The position numbers and the translations under genes were made by a program. This document shows, piece by piece, positions 1-6,604 of a stretch of 8,551 bases of DNA (position 1 is its first letter; every line of letters begins with the position of its first letter). A model generated the notes under the pieces. That model did not search any database and was not told the DNA's origin. It saw only the letters and a program-made list of their open reading frames with translations. The stretch is from an uncultured Oscillospiraceae bacterium (GTDB lineage Bacteria > Bacillota_A > Clostridia > Oscillospirales > Oscillospiraceae), in assembly GCA_944385265.1 (NCBI GenBank), contig CALWWO010000188.1, positions 1 through 8,551 of the forward strand. The letters run 5' to 3'.

Positions 1-714
1 AAATATTCTGCAGATGTTATTATAGTCGATGACGATATCATTGAAATATCATCATCCGACGTGCGCGCGCTTTTAAAAGCGCGTGGAGGGGTAGAATATC
101 TCAATGAAAGCGTCTATGAATATATCATTAAAAAACGGTTGTATAGCGCAAAGCCCTCATTTAAATGGCTACGCGAAAAATCATACGCGATGCTTGCGCC
201 TAAGCGTATACCACATGTAAAAGGCTGCGAAAAAGAGGCGGAGCAACTGGCAAAGCACTGGAACGCAGATGTAGAAAAAGCAAAAGAGGCGGCTATACTG
301 CATGATTGTACAAAAAAGCTGTCTCTGACCGAACAGCTTGCCTTATGCGATAAATATAATATAACTTACGATGATGTAGAGGCAAAATCTGAAAAGCTTC
401 TCCATGCCAAGACAGGCGCGGAAATAGCGAGGCAGGAATTCGGAGTCTGTGACGAAGTATACAGTGCGATTTTGTGGCACACGACTGGACGTGAAAACAT
501 GACGCTTCTTGAAAAGATAGTTTATATGGCAGATTATATAGAGCCGACCAGAAACTTTGACGGCATAGATGATTTGAGACGACTTGCATATGAAAATCTT
601 GATAAAGCAATGATACTCGGACTACAGATGAGCCTTGAAGATATGCGGGAAAACGGAATAGTACCTCATGCTCGCTCTGTGGAAGCTTTAAAATATTTGA
701 AAAAGAGCCTTTAA
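1..714 (+). CDS. yqeK: NadD-YqeK fusion, 5' partial: nicotinate-nucleotide adenylyltransferase C-terminus plus HD-domain Ap4A hydrolase
   Basis: The reading frame is open from base 1, so the start lies upstream. Window codons 1-45 resemble the end of NadD (nicotinate mononucleotide adenylyltransferase, NAD synthesis): an I-S-S-S-D-V-R segment at codons 16-23 (family form ISSTxIR), then a Y-L-N-E-S-V-Y-E-Y-I-I-K-K segment like the usual YLvPxxVxxYI end. The frame runs without a stop into a YqeK-type HD phosphohydrolase, which hydrolyses Ap4A symmetrically to two ADP. Its metal-ligand pattern is visible: His72, His101-Asp102 (ILHDCTKK), His135, His160 (ILWHTTG) and Asp178 (ADYIEPTR). In many Firmicutes nadD and yqeK are adjacent separate genes; here no stop, Shine-Dalgarno sequence or plausible restart separates them. 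The GTG at 61 lies inside the NadD end and is not a credible start. The LCP gene follows after 25 bp, suggesting one operon. The family call is confident; the fusion would be confirmed by the missing 5' part. Confidence 0.9.
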   Translation, partial: KYSADVIIVDDDIIEISSSDVRALLKARGGVEYLNESVYEYIIKKRLYSAKPSFKWLREKSYAMLAPKRIPHVKGCEKEAEQLAKHWNADVEKAKEAAILHDCTKKLSLTEQLALCDKYNITYDDVEAKSEKLLHAKTGAEIARQEFGVCDEVYSAILWHTTGRENMTLLEKIVYMADYIEPTRNFDGIDDLRRLAYENLDKAMILGLQMSLEDMRENGIVPHARSVEALKYLKKSL

Positions 715-739
715 CGAAAAGAAAGAAGGATGCTTTACA

Positions 740-2218
740 ATGGAAGAACAAAAAAGAAATCGTAGCCGCGGCGATGATGCGGTCCGTAAAAACCATCGCA
801 AGCGCTCTAAAAAGAAAAGCCCTATGCAGCAAAAGCTTGTATTGGCAGCTGCATGTATCGGCACCGTACTAATCGCGTTTATCGGCGCATTTATGATATA
901 TTACAAAACTGCTGTAAAACCACCCGAACAGAGCACACAAATAGGACATCTTATCGCAGACGACGACAGCGACGACACACAAGGTACTATCGGAACAAGA
1001 GAGGAGAGAGTTTACACATTCCTCGTAGTAGGTATGGACGACGGCAATGGAAATACGGACACGATGATGGTCGGTAAATTCGATACTGCCACAGGCAGCC
1101 TAAACGTCGTAAGTATTCCTCGAGACACGCTTGTCAATGTACCGTGGTCTACTAAAAAAGTCAATTCTCTGTACGCAAACGGCGGCATATCAAAGCTTAA
1201 ATCCGGCTTGGCTGAGATCATGGGCTTTGAAGTGGACTTTTACGTTATGGTAGATCTCGAGGCATTTTCCACACTTGTCGACGCTATAGACGGCGTGTGG
1301 TATGACGTCCCGCAGAATATGGAGTTAAACGGCGTGAGCGTAAGTAAAGGCTATCAGCGTCTTAATGGGCAACAGGCTATTGTTGTAATGCGCACCAGGA
1401 ACGTCTATCCTCAAGCTGATATAGGCAGGATAGATACTCAGCAGCATTTCCTGATGGCAGTCGCTGAGCAGGTTATGGAAAACAAGGACTCACTGAGTAT
1501 TTCTGACCTTGCAAACCTGTTCCTGAATTATGTAGATACCGATCTGACATATGGTAATATCATTTGGTTCGCGCAAGAATTTTTCCGCATAGGGCTTAGC
1601 GACATCAATTTTTCTACTCTGCCGGCAAACTACTGGGCAACCATCAACGGTCTGTCATATGTGTGTATCTATCCCGATGAATGGATCGAAATGATAAACG
1701 AAAAAATCAACCCGTTTGAAGAAGATATTGAGCTTTCGGATCTCAATATCCTGACTATGGATAGTTCTGGCAGAGTGTATTCTACAAGCGGTATATATGC
1801 TGACAGCCCTAATTGGGGCAACACCAGCTCATCCAGCGGCAGCAACAATAACAATTCCAATACCTCCAGTGCCGAGGAGTCTTCTGAAAATACCGATACG
1901 CCAAGCGACACTAATACTTCCAGTAATTCAGGTACTTCAAGCGACACAGGTACATCTGGAGGCACGAACACGCCAAGTGATACGGGTACATCTGAAAGTA
2001 CGGATACGTCGAGCGACACAGGAACATCTGAAAGTACGGATACGTCGAGCGACACAGGAACATCTGAAAGCACGGATACATCAAGCGATACCGGCACGTC
2101 TGAAAATACGGGCACGCCAGGCGATACAGGAACATCCGAGAGCACAGATACGCCAAGCGATACCGGCACGTCTGAAAATTCCACTGAGCCTACCGGCACC
2201 GAAAGCTCTGAATCGTAA
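740..2218 (+). CDS. LytR-CpsA-Psr (LCP) family cell wall glycopolymer ligase with Ser/Thr-rich repeat tail
   Basis: LCP enzymes act outside the membrane, moving undecaprenyl-pyrophosphate-linked polymers (teichoic acid, capsule or similar) onto peptidoglycan. The 492-residue product has a very basic N-terminus (residues 5-27), one membrane segment (about 33-55) and an extracellular LCP domain (about 92-320). Family signatures seen are VGMDDGNGNTDTMM (97-110), SIPRDT with Arg128 (125-130), the arginines of VMRTRN near 218-220, and ADIGRIDTQQ (226-235) with Arg230. Residues about 361-492 form a low-complexity tail rich in Ser, Thr, Asp and Gly, including eight 12-residue repeats; no LPxTG motif or second membrane segment follows. 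The start is set by a purine-rich site (gaaagaagga, 721-730) about 9 bases before the ATG. The gene sits 25 bp after yqeK and is probably in its operon. The specific polymer cannot be told. Long open frames on the other strand through the tail are by-products of the 36-bp repeat period. Confidence 0.93.
   Translation: MEEQKRNRSRGDDAVRKNHRKRSKKKSPMQQKLVLAAACIGTVLIAFIGAFMIYYKTAVKPPEQSTQIGHLIADDDSDDTQGTIGTREERVYTFLVVGMDDGNGNTDTMMVGKFDTATGSLNVVSIPRDTLVNVPWSTKKVNSLYANGGISKLKSGLAEIMGFEVDFYVMVDLEAFSTLVDAIDGVWYDVPQNMELNGVSVSKGYQRLNGQQAIVVMRTRNVYPQADIGRIDTQQHFLMAVAEQVMENKDSLSISDLANLFLNYVDTDLTYGNIIWFAQEFFRIGLSDINFSTLPANYWATINGLSYVCIYPDEWIEMINEKINPFEEDIELSDLNILTMDSSGRVYSTSGIYADSPNWGNTSSSSGSNNNNSNTSSAEESSENTDTPSDTNTSSNSGTSSDTGTSGGTNTPSDTGTSESTDTSSDTGTSESTDTSSDTGTSESTDTSSDTGTSENTGTPGDTGTSESTDTPSDTGTSENSTEPTGTESSES
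1904..2191 (+). repeat. Eight in-frame 36-bp tandem repeats coding a 12-residue SDTGTSESTDTS-like unit
   Basis: Units start at 1904, 1940, 1976, 2012, 2048, 2084, 2120 and 2156 and code residues 389-484 of the LCP protein. The consensus unit is SDTGTSESTDTS; the outer units are more degenerate (first SDTNTSSNSGTS, last SDTGTSENSTEP). Bases 1988-2034 are identical to 2024-2070 (47 nt), marking recent tandem duplication, and 2082-2107 are identical to 2154-2179 (26 nt, two units apart). Other copies differ mostly at third codon positions or by conservative Asn/Asp and Ser/Pro changes. The encoded tail is acidic and hydroxyl-rich, as in disordered or O-glycosylated wall-spanning stalks; glycosylation is inference. 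Confidence 0.93.
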
Positions 2219-2267
2219 ATCCAGCGATCTGATACAAAAAAACATTAATGAAGGCAATAAAAACAGT

Positions 2268-2295
2268 TTGTAAATATAAAAAATTGTGTTATAAT
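2268..2295 (+). promoter_or_regulatory. Sigma-A type promoter of rsfS-leuS with extended -10
   Basis: A -35 TTGTAA (2268-2273) is separated by 16 bp from a perfect -10 TATAAT (2290-2295). TG at 2287-2288 with one base before the -10 makes it an extended -10. Transcription would start near 2302, giving a leader of about 128 nt before the ATG at 2430. It lies in the 211-bp gap after the LCP gene, so rsfS-leuS can be transcribed independently of the upstream genes. Confidence 0.72.
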
Positions 2296-2347
2296 ACTGA
2301 CATAAATTCACAAATATTTTCTGCGTAATTTTCAGCAAAATAAGGTG

Positions 2348-2381
2348 AATTGTTACACTACCAACGTAGAAACAATTTTTT
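2348..2381 (+). promoter_or_regulatory. Hairpin with short T run in the rsfS leader
   Basis: AATTGTT (2348-2354) pairs with AACAATT (2371-2377), enclosing CTAC (2358-2361) and GTAG (2366-2369) around a CAAC loop. The stem is interrupted by an ACA/A internal loop, and T2378-T2381 follow. The layout resembles an attenuator or weak intrinsic terminator between the promoter and rsfS, but the stem is AT-rich and probably only marginally stable. No T-box signature (AGGGTGGNACCGCG-like) is present. Its function is unproven. Confidence 0.35.
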
Positions 2382-2420
2382 AAACATGGCTTGGCAATAA
2401 ACTAAAGATTTATGATTATG

Positions 2421-2426
2421 GGTGAT
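2421..2426 (+). promoter_or_regulatory. Shine-Dalgarno GGTGAT that fixes the rsfS start
   Basis: GGTGAT matches the 3' side of the full anti-SD complement AGGAGGTGAT and ends 3 bases before the ATG at 2430, equivalent to a normal spacing of about 7 from a GGAGG core. The earlier in-frame ATGs at 2412 and 2418 have no such site, so 2430 is preferred. Confidence 0.6.
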
Positions 2427-2429
2427 GAA

Positions 2430-2789
2430 ATGTTAACATCTAAGGAAATGGCAGAAATCGCCGTAAAGGCACTCGATGACAAGAAGGCACAGGATATAAA
2501 AGTGCTGGCAACTAAGGATTTGACAGTACTGGCAGATTATTTTATAATCTGTACGGCAACCTCGTCTACACATATAAAAACTCTGTCTGATGAGGTCGAA
2601 AAGCAGCTTGAGGAGCATGGCGAAACATCCCTGCGCCGCGAAGGTTATAGAGACGGTGGATGGGTACTTGTAGACTTCGGATGTTTGGTTATACACCTTT
2701 TTACCAAAGAAGTGAGAGAATTTTATTCTCTGGAACGGCTGTGGAGCGACGCTCCGGAGCTTGACATCAGTTCTTTGATTACAGAATAA
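2430..2789 (+). CDS. rsfS: Ribosomal silencing factor RsfS
   Basis: RsfS (DUF143/Iojap family) binds uL14 on the 50S subunit and blocks joining with 30S, reducing translation in slow growth or starvation. From the ATG at 2430 the product has 119 residues, normal for the family. It shows the expected N-terminal SKEMAEIAVKALDDKKAQDI, the central strand LADYFIICTATSSTHIK, and the strongly conserved end with GGWVLVDFG, VIHLF and REFYSLERLWSDA. The ORF can be extended to ATGs at 2418 or 2412, but only the 2430 start has a Shine-Dalgarno sequence at proper distance and fits the family start. leuS follows after 12 bp, so the two are one transcript. In many Firmicutes rsfS follows yqeK directly; here the LCP gene and a promoter lie between them. 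The identification is firm. Confidence 0.95.
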   Translation: MLTSKEMAEIAVKALDDKKAQDIKVLATKDLTVLADYFIICTATSSTHIKTLSDEVEKQLEEHGETSLRREGYRDGGWVLVDFGCLVIHLFTKEVREFYSLERLWSDAPELDISSLITE

Positions 2790-2801
2790 AGAAGGGTAAG
2801 A

Positions 2802-5219
2802 ATGAAATACGAGTTTGGCAGAATAGAAAAAAAATGGCAGAAAAAGTGGGAAGAAGATAAGGTTTATGCAGCGGTAACAGGATCTCCGAAGCCAAAATTT
2901 TATGCGTTGGTTGAATTTCCATACCCGTCTGGCGAGGGATTGCACGTAGGGCATCCGAGACCGTATACCGCCATGGACATAATCTCCCGTAAAAAGAGAA
3001 TGGACGGGATGAATGTACTGTTCCCGATCGGCTTTGACGCTTTTGGTCTGCCAACTGAAAATTACGCTATAAAAAACAAAATACATCCCAAAATAGTCAC
3101 GGAGAGAAATATCGCCCGTTTTACAAGCCAGCTTAAAATGCTCGGTTACAGCTTTGATTGGGACAGAGTAGTCGATACCACCGATCCTGAATACTACAAA
3201 TGGACGCAGTGGATATTTCTTAAGATGTTTGAAAAAGGGCTTGCATATAAGACAAAAATGCCGGTAAACTGGTGCACTTCTTGTAAGTGTGTCCTTGCAA
3301 ATGAAGAAGTTGTAAACGGCGTATGCGAGCGCTGCGGCGCGGAAGTCGTCCGGAGGGAGAAAAGTCAGTGGATGCTCAAGATCACAGAATATGCCGAACG
3401 GCTTATAGATGATCTTGACGAACTTGATTTTATCGAGCGTGTAAAAATCCAGCAGAAAAACTGGATAGGAAAGTCCGTTGGCGCCGAGGTCGATTTTGAT
3501 ACGACCGAGGGAGATAAGCTGCGTATATTTACAACAAGACCAGATACGCTTTTCGGCGTGACTTATATGGTCATCTCACCGGAGCACAATATACTTAACA
3601 AATGGATATCAAAGCTTAAAAATGCCACTGAAATAAAGGCATACCAGGAACAGGCAGCTCGCAAATCGGATTTCGAGCGTACCGAGATGTCAAAAGAGAA
3701 AACCGGTGTTAAGCTTTGCGGCGTAATGGCTATAAATCCTGTGAATGGCGTAGAGATACCGATATATATCTCCGACTATGTTCTTGCAACATATGGCACA
3801 GGCGCTATCATGGCCGTTCCCGGGCACGATACGAGAGACTGGGACTTTGCAAAAAAATTCGGTATAAATATAATTGAGGTCGTACAGGGAGGCGACGTTG
3901 AAAAAGAGCCGTATATAGATCATGATGACGGTATTCTTGTCAATTCCGGATTTTTGAACGGTCTGCATGTCAATGACGCTATAGAGAAGATGATACAGTG
4001 GCTCGAGGATAAGGGTATCGGTCAGAAAAAAGTAAACTATAAGCTGAGAGACTGGGTATTTTCCCGTCAGCGTTACTGGGGCGAGCCCATCCCGATAGTT
4101 CACTGTGATAAATGCGGATATGTCGCGCTTCCAGAGAGCGAACTTCCGCTCGTGCTACCGGATGTTGAAAATTACGAGACGACCGATAACGGAGAAAGCC
4201 CGCTTGCCAATATGGAGGATTGGATAAATACTACATGTCCGCATTGCGGCGGTCCCGCAAAACGGGAAACGGACACAATGCCGCAGTGGGCAGGTTCAAG
4301 CTGGTATTTCCTGAGATATACTGATCCGCATAATAAAAATGAGCTTGCCTCAAAGAAAGCTCTTGATTACTGGATGCCAGTCGATTGGTATAACGGCGGT
4401 ATGGAGCATACTACACTCCACTTGCTGTATTCACGCTTCTGGCACAAGTTCCTGTATGATATCGGCGTTGTTCCGACTAAAGAACCATATAAAAAGCGTA
4501 CAAGTCACGGAATGATCCTCGGTGAAGGCGGGGAGAAGATGTCAAAATCGCGCGGAAATGTTATAAACCCGAATGATATCGTAGACGAGTTCGGCGCGGA
4601 TACGCTCCGCTTGTATATTATGTTTATCGGTGATTTTGAAAAAGCCGCTCCATGGTCTTCAACCGCAGTCAAAGGCTGTAAGAGATTCCTTGACAGAGTA
4701 TGGAATCTTGCCGAAACAAAGCTCGATGGCGATGACAGCTATTCAGCCGCTAATGAAGCTTCTATACACCGCACTATCAAAAAAGTGGGTGAAGATATAG
4801 AGAACATGAAATTCAATACGGCTATAGCCGCGCTTATGTCGCTTATAAACGAGTTTTACGAGAACAAACCGTCAAGAGGTGATATAAAAACACTTTTAAA
4901 GCTTTTGTCACCCTTTGCGCCGCATATATCGGAGGAACTGTGGGAAATTCAAGGCTTCGGAAACGGATACTGCTGTCAGCAGTCATGGCCGGAATATGAC
5001 GAAAGTAAGACCGTAGATAAGGAAAAAGAGATAGCCGTTCAGGTAAATGGCAAACTCAAAACTACAGTCATCATACCGATGGATGCAGACGATGAAACGG
5101 TTTTGAATATCGCTAAGAGCGACGAAAAGATCCAGCGCCTGATGGAAGGCATGGATATTGTACGAACGATAATTGTAAAAAATAAACTCGTAAATATTAT
5201 TTTAAAGCCCGGAAAATAA
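2802..5219 (+). CDS. leuS: Leucyl-tRNA synthetase (class I)
   Basis: This enzyme charges tRNA-Leu with leucine using ATP, in the cytosol. The 805-residue product has the usual bacterial length. Seen in order: the HIGH motif HVGH (48-51) in [18 protein letters not shown]; a zinc-binding knuckle CxxC...CxxC (Cys158, 161, 175, 178); the CP1 editing domain with the T-rich peptide TTRPDT (244-249) and [19 protein letters not shown] (332-350), both needed to remove mischarged amino acids; a second CxxC...CxxC pair (435/438 and 479/482); the [18 protein letters not shown] segment; the KMSKS loop (579-583); and the C-terminal anticodon-binding region with [11 protein letters not shown]. All catalytic elements are present. 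The start ATG has a GAAGGG site about 6 bases upstream. It is co-transcribed with rsfS, and no T-box leader is visible. No obvious terminator was found directly after its stop. Confidence 0.98.
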   Translation: MKYEFGRIEKKWQKKWEEDKVYAAVTGSPKPKFYALVEFPYPSGEGLHVGHPRPYTAMDIISRKKRMDGMNVLFPIGFDAFGLPTENYAIKNKIHPKIVTERNIARFTSQLKMLGYSFDWDRVVDTTDPEYYKWTQWIFLKMFEKGLAYKTKMPVNWCTSCKCVLANEEVVNGVCERCGAEVVRREKSQWMLKITEYAERLIDDLDELDFIERVKIQQKNWIGKSVGAEVDFDTTEGDKLRIFTTRPDTLFGVTYMVISPEHNILNKWISKLKNATEIKAYQEQAARKSDFERTEMSKEKTGVKLCGVMAINPVNGVEIPIYISDYVLATYGTGAIMAVPGHDTRDWDFAKKFGINIIEVVQGGDVEKEPYIDHDDGILVNSGFLNGLHVNDAIEKMIQWLEDKGIGQKKVNYKLRDWVFSRQRYWGEPIPIVHCDKCGYVALPESELPLVLPDVENYETTDNGESPLANMEDWINTTCPHCGGPAKRETDTMPQWAGSSWYFLRYTDPHNKNELASKKALDYWMPVDWYNGGMEHTTLHLLYSRFWHKFLYDIGVVPTKEPYKKRTSHGMILGEGGEKMSKSRGNVINPNDIVDEFGADTLRLYIMFIGDFEKAAPWSSTAVKGCKRFLDRVWNLAETKLDGDDSYSAANEASIHRTIKKVGEDIENMKFNTAIAALMSLINEFYENKPSRGDIKTLLKLLSPFAPHISEELWEIQGFGNGYCCQQSWPEYDESKTVDKEKEIAVQVNGKLKTTVIIPMDADDETVLNIAKSDEKIQRLMEGMDIVRTIIVKNKLVNIILKPGK

Positions 5220-5227
5220 AGTTTGTA

Positions 5228-5256
5228 TTGACTTTTATAATAATCGGTCTTATAAT
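5228..5256 (+). promoter_or_regulatory. Strong sigma-A promoter of rpsU
   Basis: A -35 TTGACT (5228-5233), a 17-bp spacer and a perfect -10 TATAAT (5251-5256) give a near-consensus promoter starting 9 bp after the leuS stop. Transcription would begin near 5263, leaving a leader of about 62 nt. Confidence 0.85.
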
Positions 5257-5268
5257 ATTACTGTTAAT

Positions 5269-5309
5269 GCCATGCTGATGGCCCTTAAAGCGCCAAACGG
5301 CGTATTTGG
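5269..5309 (+). promoter_or_regulatory. Structured rpsU leader with competing small stems
   Basis: One hairpin is GCCAT (5269-5273)/ATGGC (5278-5282) with a GCTG loop. Downstream, CGCC (5291-5294) can pair with GGCG (5299-5302), or CCAAA (5293-5297) can pair with TTTGG (5305-5309). The second pairing covers the first two bases of the Shine-Dalgarno stretch, and the two pairings exclude each other. This could be a protein-binding or autoregulatory leader, but the stems are short and the idea is inference only. Confidence 0.3.
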
Positions 5310-5317
5310 AGGGAGGG
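5308..5317 (+). promoter_or_regulatory. Doubled Shine-Dalgarno sequence of rpsU
   Basis: GGAGGGAGGG contains two overlapping GGAGG cores (5308-5312 and 5312-5316). The second is 8 bases from the ATG at 5325 and ideally placed; the first is 12 bases away. The site is unusually strong, which suits a highly expressed ribosomal protein. Confidence 0.8.
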
Positions 5318-5324
5318 AAAATAG

Positions 5325-5510
5325 ATGTCTGAAGTCCATGTAAAGGAAAACGAGTCTTTGGATAGCGCTTTAAAAAGATTTAAACGCAACTGCGCAAAGG
5401 CAGGCGTTTTGTCTGATTTGAGGAAAAAGGAATATTATCAGAGCCCAAGCGTAAAGCGCAGAAAAAAATCTGAAGCCGCTAGAAAAAATAGAAATAAGAG
5501 ATATTATTAA
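5325..5510 (+). CDS. rpsU: Small ribosomal subunit protein bS21
   Basis: bS21 is a small basic protein of the 30S subunit near the 3' end of 16S rRNA, where it assists initiation. The 61-residue product is of normal length. It has the family pattern [16 protein letters not shown] at residues 6-21, a central helix ending in [22 protein letters not shown], and a Lys/Arg-rich C-terminus (RNKRYY). In many Clostridia rpsU is followed by yqeY; here it is a single-gene unit with its own promoter and terminator, facing a convergent gene. Confidence 0.97.
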   Translation: MSEVHVKENESLDSALKRFKRNCAKAGVLSDLRKKEYYQSPSVKRRKKSEAARKNRNKRYY

Positions 5511-5517
5511 AAAATAG

Positions 5518-5552
5518 TTTGCTCCGAACTTGCGTTCGGAGCAAATTTATTT
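5518..5552 (+). terminator. Intrinsic terminator of rpsU, probably bidirectional
   Basis: A perfect 12-bp stem, TTTGCTCCGAAC (5518-5529) with GTTCGGAGCAAA (5534-5545), and a 4-base TTGC loop are followed by a T-rich run (5546-5552). On the opposite strand the stem is followed by T-rich sequence (complement of the A run at 5510-5515), and the minus-strand gene ends 16 bp further on at 5568. It can therefore end transcription of both convergent units. Confidence 0.92.
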
Positions 5553-5567
5553 TTATAGCAAAAATCT

Positions 5568-6479
5568 TCAGCGATTTTTGAATTTTAATCCCTGGATGAG
5601 ATCATCGTTTAAAAATCGCTCTTTTATTCGATTCAATACGCGTTTTTTATCCGCCGTCCAAAGTGGCGCAACAAGCTTCGATTTTGCTCCGTCTCCAGTT
5701 AATCTGTGGATAGTGATGTGTTTTGGCAGATGCTTTATACATTCCTCCAAAATCGTAATATACTCCTCTATTTCAGGAAGGATTATTCTTCCCGTGTTGT
5801 ATTCAAGCTCCAAAGCCGTACCCTTTAAAACATGTAGAAGATGAAATTTTATCCCATCAGATCCAACCGCCGCAATATACTCAGTGGTTTTTATCATATC
5901 CGCCGTAGTTTCCCACGGAAGGCATAGTATTTGATGCGTAATAACATATATTCCTGCGCTTTTAAGTTTTTCAACAGCGCTCTCATACACGTCATTCTCA
6001 TATCCGCGGCGTATATAGTCAGCAGTTCGTTTGTGCATTGTCTGAAGCCCCAGCTCGACCCATATCGGTTTTTTATCGTTTAGACGCGAAAGCAATGAAA
6101 TCACATCAGGCGGCAGGCAATCCGGTCTTGTAGCGATAGAGAGCGCCACAATATCATCAATATCGACAGCTTCACTGTATATACGCTCCAAATGCTCGAG
6201 CGGGGCATACGTATTCGTAAAGCTTTGAAAATATGCAATATATTTTCCGCCCCTGTTTTTATGGGCGACGAGCTGCTTCGCATTTTCTATTTGTTCGCCT
6301 ATATTGCGGCAAACTGGTGCGGCAAATTCACCGGAGCCTAACTCGCTGCAAAAAATACAGCCTTGATCTCCTATACTCCCGTCTCTGTTTGGACACGTCA
6401 TGCCGCCGTCAAGAGCCAGCTTGTAAACTTTGCAGCCAAAGGTTTGGCGCAGATAAGAATTTAAAGAATTGTAGTACAT
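5568..6479 (-). CDS. yhcC: TIGR01212-type (YhcC/YtqA) radical SAM protein
   Basis: The product resembles the YhcC/YtqA radical SAM family, whose exact reaction I do not know. From the ATG at 6479 it has 303 residues, near family length. The N-terminus YNSLNSYLRQTFGCKVYK is typical. The iron-sulfur cluster cysteines are in a widened motif, CPNRDGSIGDQGCIFC (Cys29, Cys41, Cys44; Cx11CxxC instead of the common Cx3CxxC), followed by GSGEFA. Further family segments are YFQSFTNTYAP (near 84-94), SIATRPDCLP, VELGLQT with RGY, and ITHQILCLPWE. The frame stays open upstream to GTG codons at 6512 and 6545, but no candidate start has a clear Shine-Dalgarno sequence; 6479 fits the family N-terminus and leaves space for the divergent promoter. 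The gene converges on rpsU and is divergent from the sulfatase maturase. A functional link to sulfatase maturation is not shown. Confidence 0.9.
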   Translation of the reverse strand: MYYNSLNSYLRQTFGCKVYKLALDGGMTCPNRDGSIGDQGCIFCSELGSGEFAAPVCRNIGEQIENAKQLVAHKNRGGKYIAYFQSFTNTYAPLEHLERIYSEAVDIDDIVALSIATRPDCLPPDVISLLSRLNDKKPIWVELGLQTMHKRTADYIRRGYENDVYESAVEKLKSAGIYVITHQILCLPWETTADMIKTTEYIAAVGSDGIKFHLLHVLKGTALELEYNTGRIILPEIEEYITILEECIKHLPKHITIHRLTGDGAKSKLVAPLWTADKKRVLNRIKERFLNDDLIQGLKFKNR

Positions 6480-6481
6480 AT

Positions 6482-6494
6482 TGTTATCATAACA
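6482..6494. promoter_or_regulatory. Perfect 13-bp palindrome next to the yhcC start
   Basis: TGTTAT-C-ATAACA is an exact inverted repeat ending 2 bp before the minus-strand ATG at 6479 and lying in the divergent intergenic region. It has operator-like size and symmetry. On the minus strand it includes a TATGAT that could act as a -10, though no good -35 was found. No regulator can be named; it is not a full Rex, PerR or Fur consensus as I know them. Confidence 0.35.
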
Positions 6495-6530
6495 TATTTG
6501 CGCGGAAAACACACGGCTTATTTTGGCTTC

Positions 6531-6559
6531 TTGCGGAAAAAGCACTAAGCATTTATAAT
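6531..6559 (+). promoter_or_regulatory. Probable promoter of the sulfatase maturase
   Basis: TTGCGG (6531-6536) is 17 bp before TATAAT (6554-6559); the -10 is perfect and the -35 only half matches consensus. A second TATAAT at 6563-6568 lacks a matching -35. Transcription would start near 6566, about 40 nt before the ATG at 6605. Confidence 0.55.
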
Positions 6560-6592
6560 TTCTATAATGGAAATATTTTTACAGCATATCTT

Positions 6593-6597
6593 GGAGG
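6593..6597 (+). promoter_or_regulatory. Shine-Dalgarno GGAGG that fixes the maturase start
   Basis: GGAGG lies 7 bases before the ATG at 6605. It shows that translation begins there and not at the far upstream in-frame ATG at 6233, whose extension would run antisense through yhcC. Confidence 0.9.
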
Positions 6598-6604
6598 ACA
6601 TCTT

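Noticed and set aside
1669..2199. Long open frame on the minus strand through the LCP tail, plus an overlapping one in another plus frame (1797-2273)
   Set aside because: The 36-bp repeat is a multiple of three and contains few stop-forming triplets, so several frames stay open; no start signals or family likeness were seen.
2350..2400. Possible 16-codon leader peptide starting with TTG in the rsfS leader
   Set aside because: The AAGGTGA element is too close to the TTG to act as its Shine-Dalgarno sequence, and the peptide has only three leucine codons with no clear attenuation layout.
2412..2429. Upstream rsfS starts at ATG 2412 and ATG 2418
   Set aside because: Neither has a Shine-Dalgarno sequence; GGTGAT at 2421-2426 is correctly spaced only for the ATG at 2430.
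2433..3086. Minus-strand open frame across rsfS and the start of leuS
   Set aside because: It is a shadow of two firmly identified plus-strand genes and lacks a ribosome binding site or recognisable domain.
5530..5844. Plus-strand open frame after the rpsU terminator
   Set aside because: It begins inside the terminator hairpin and lies antisense to the conserved C-terminus of yhcC.
6233..6604. In-frame N-terminal extension of the maturase beginning at ATG 6233
   Set aside because: It runs antisense through the conserved N-terminal half of yhcC, has no family similarity, and the GGAGG at 6593 places the start at 6605.
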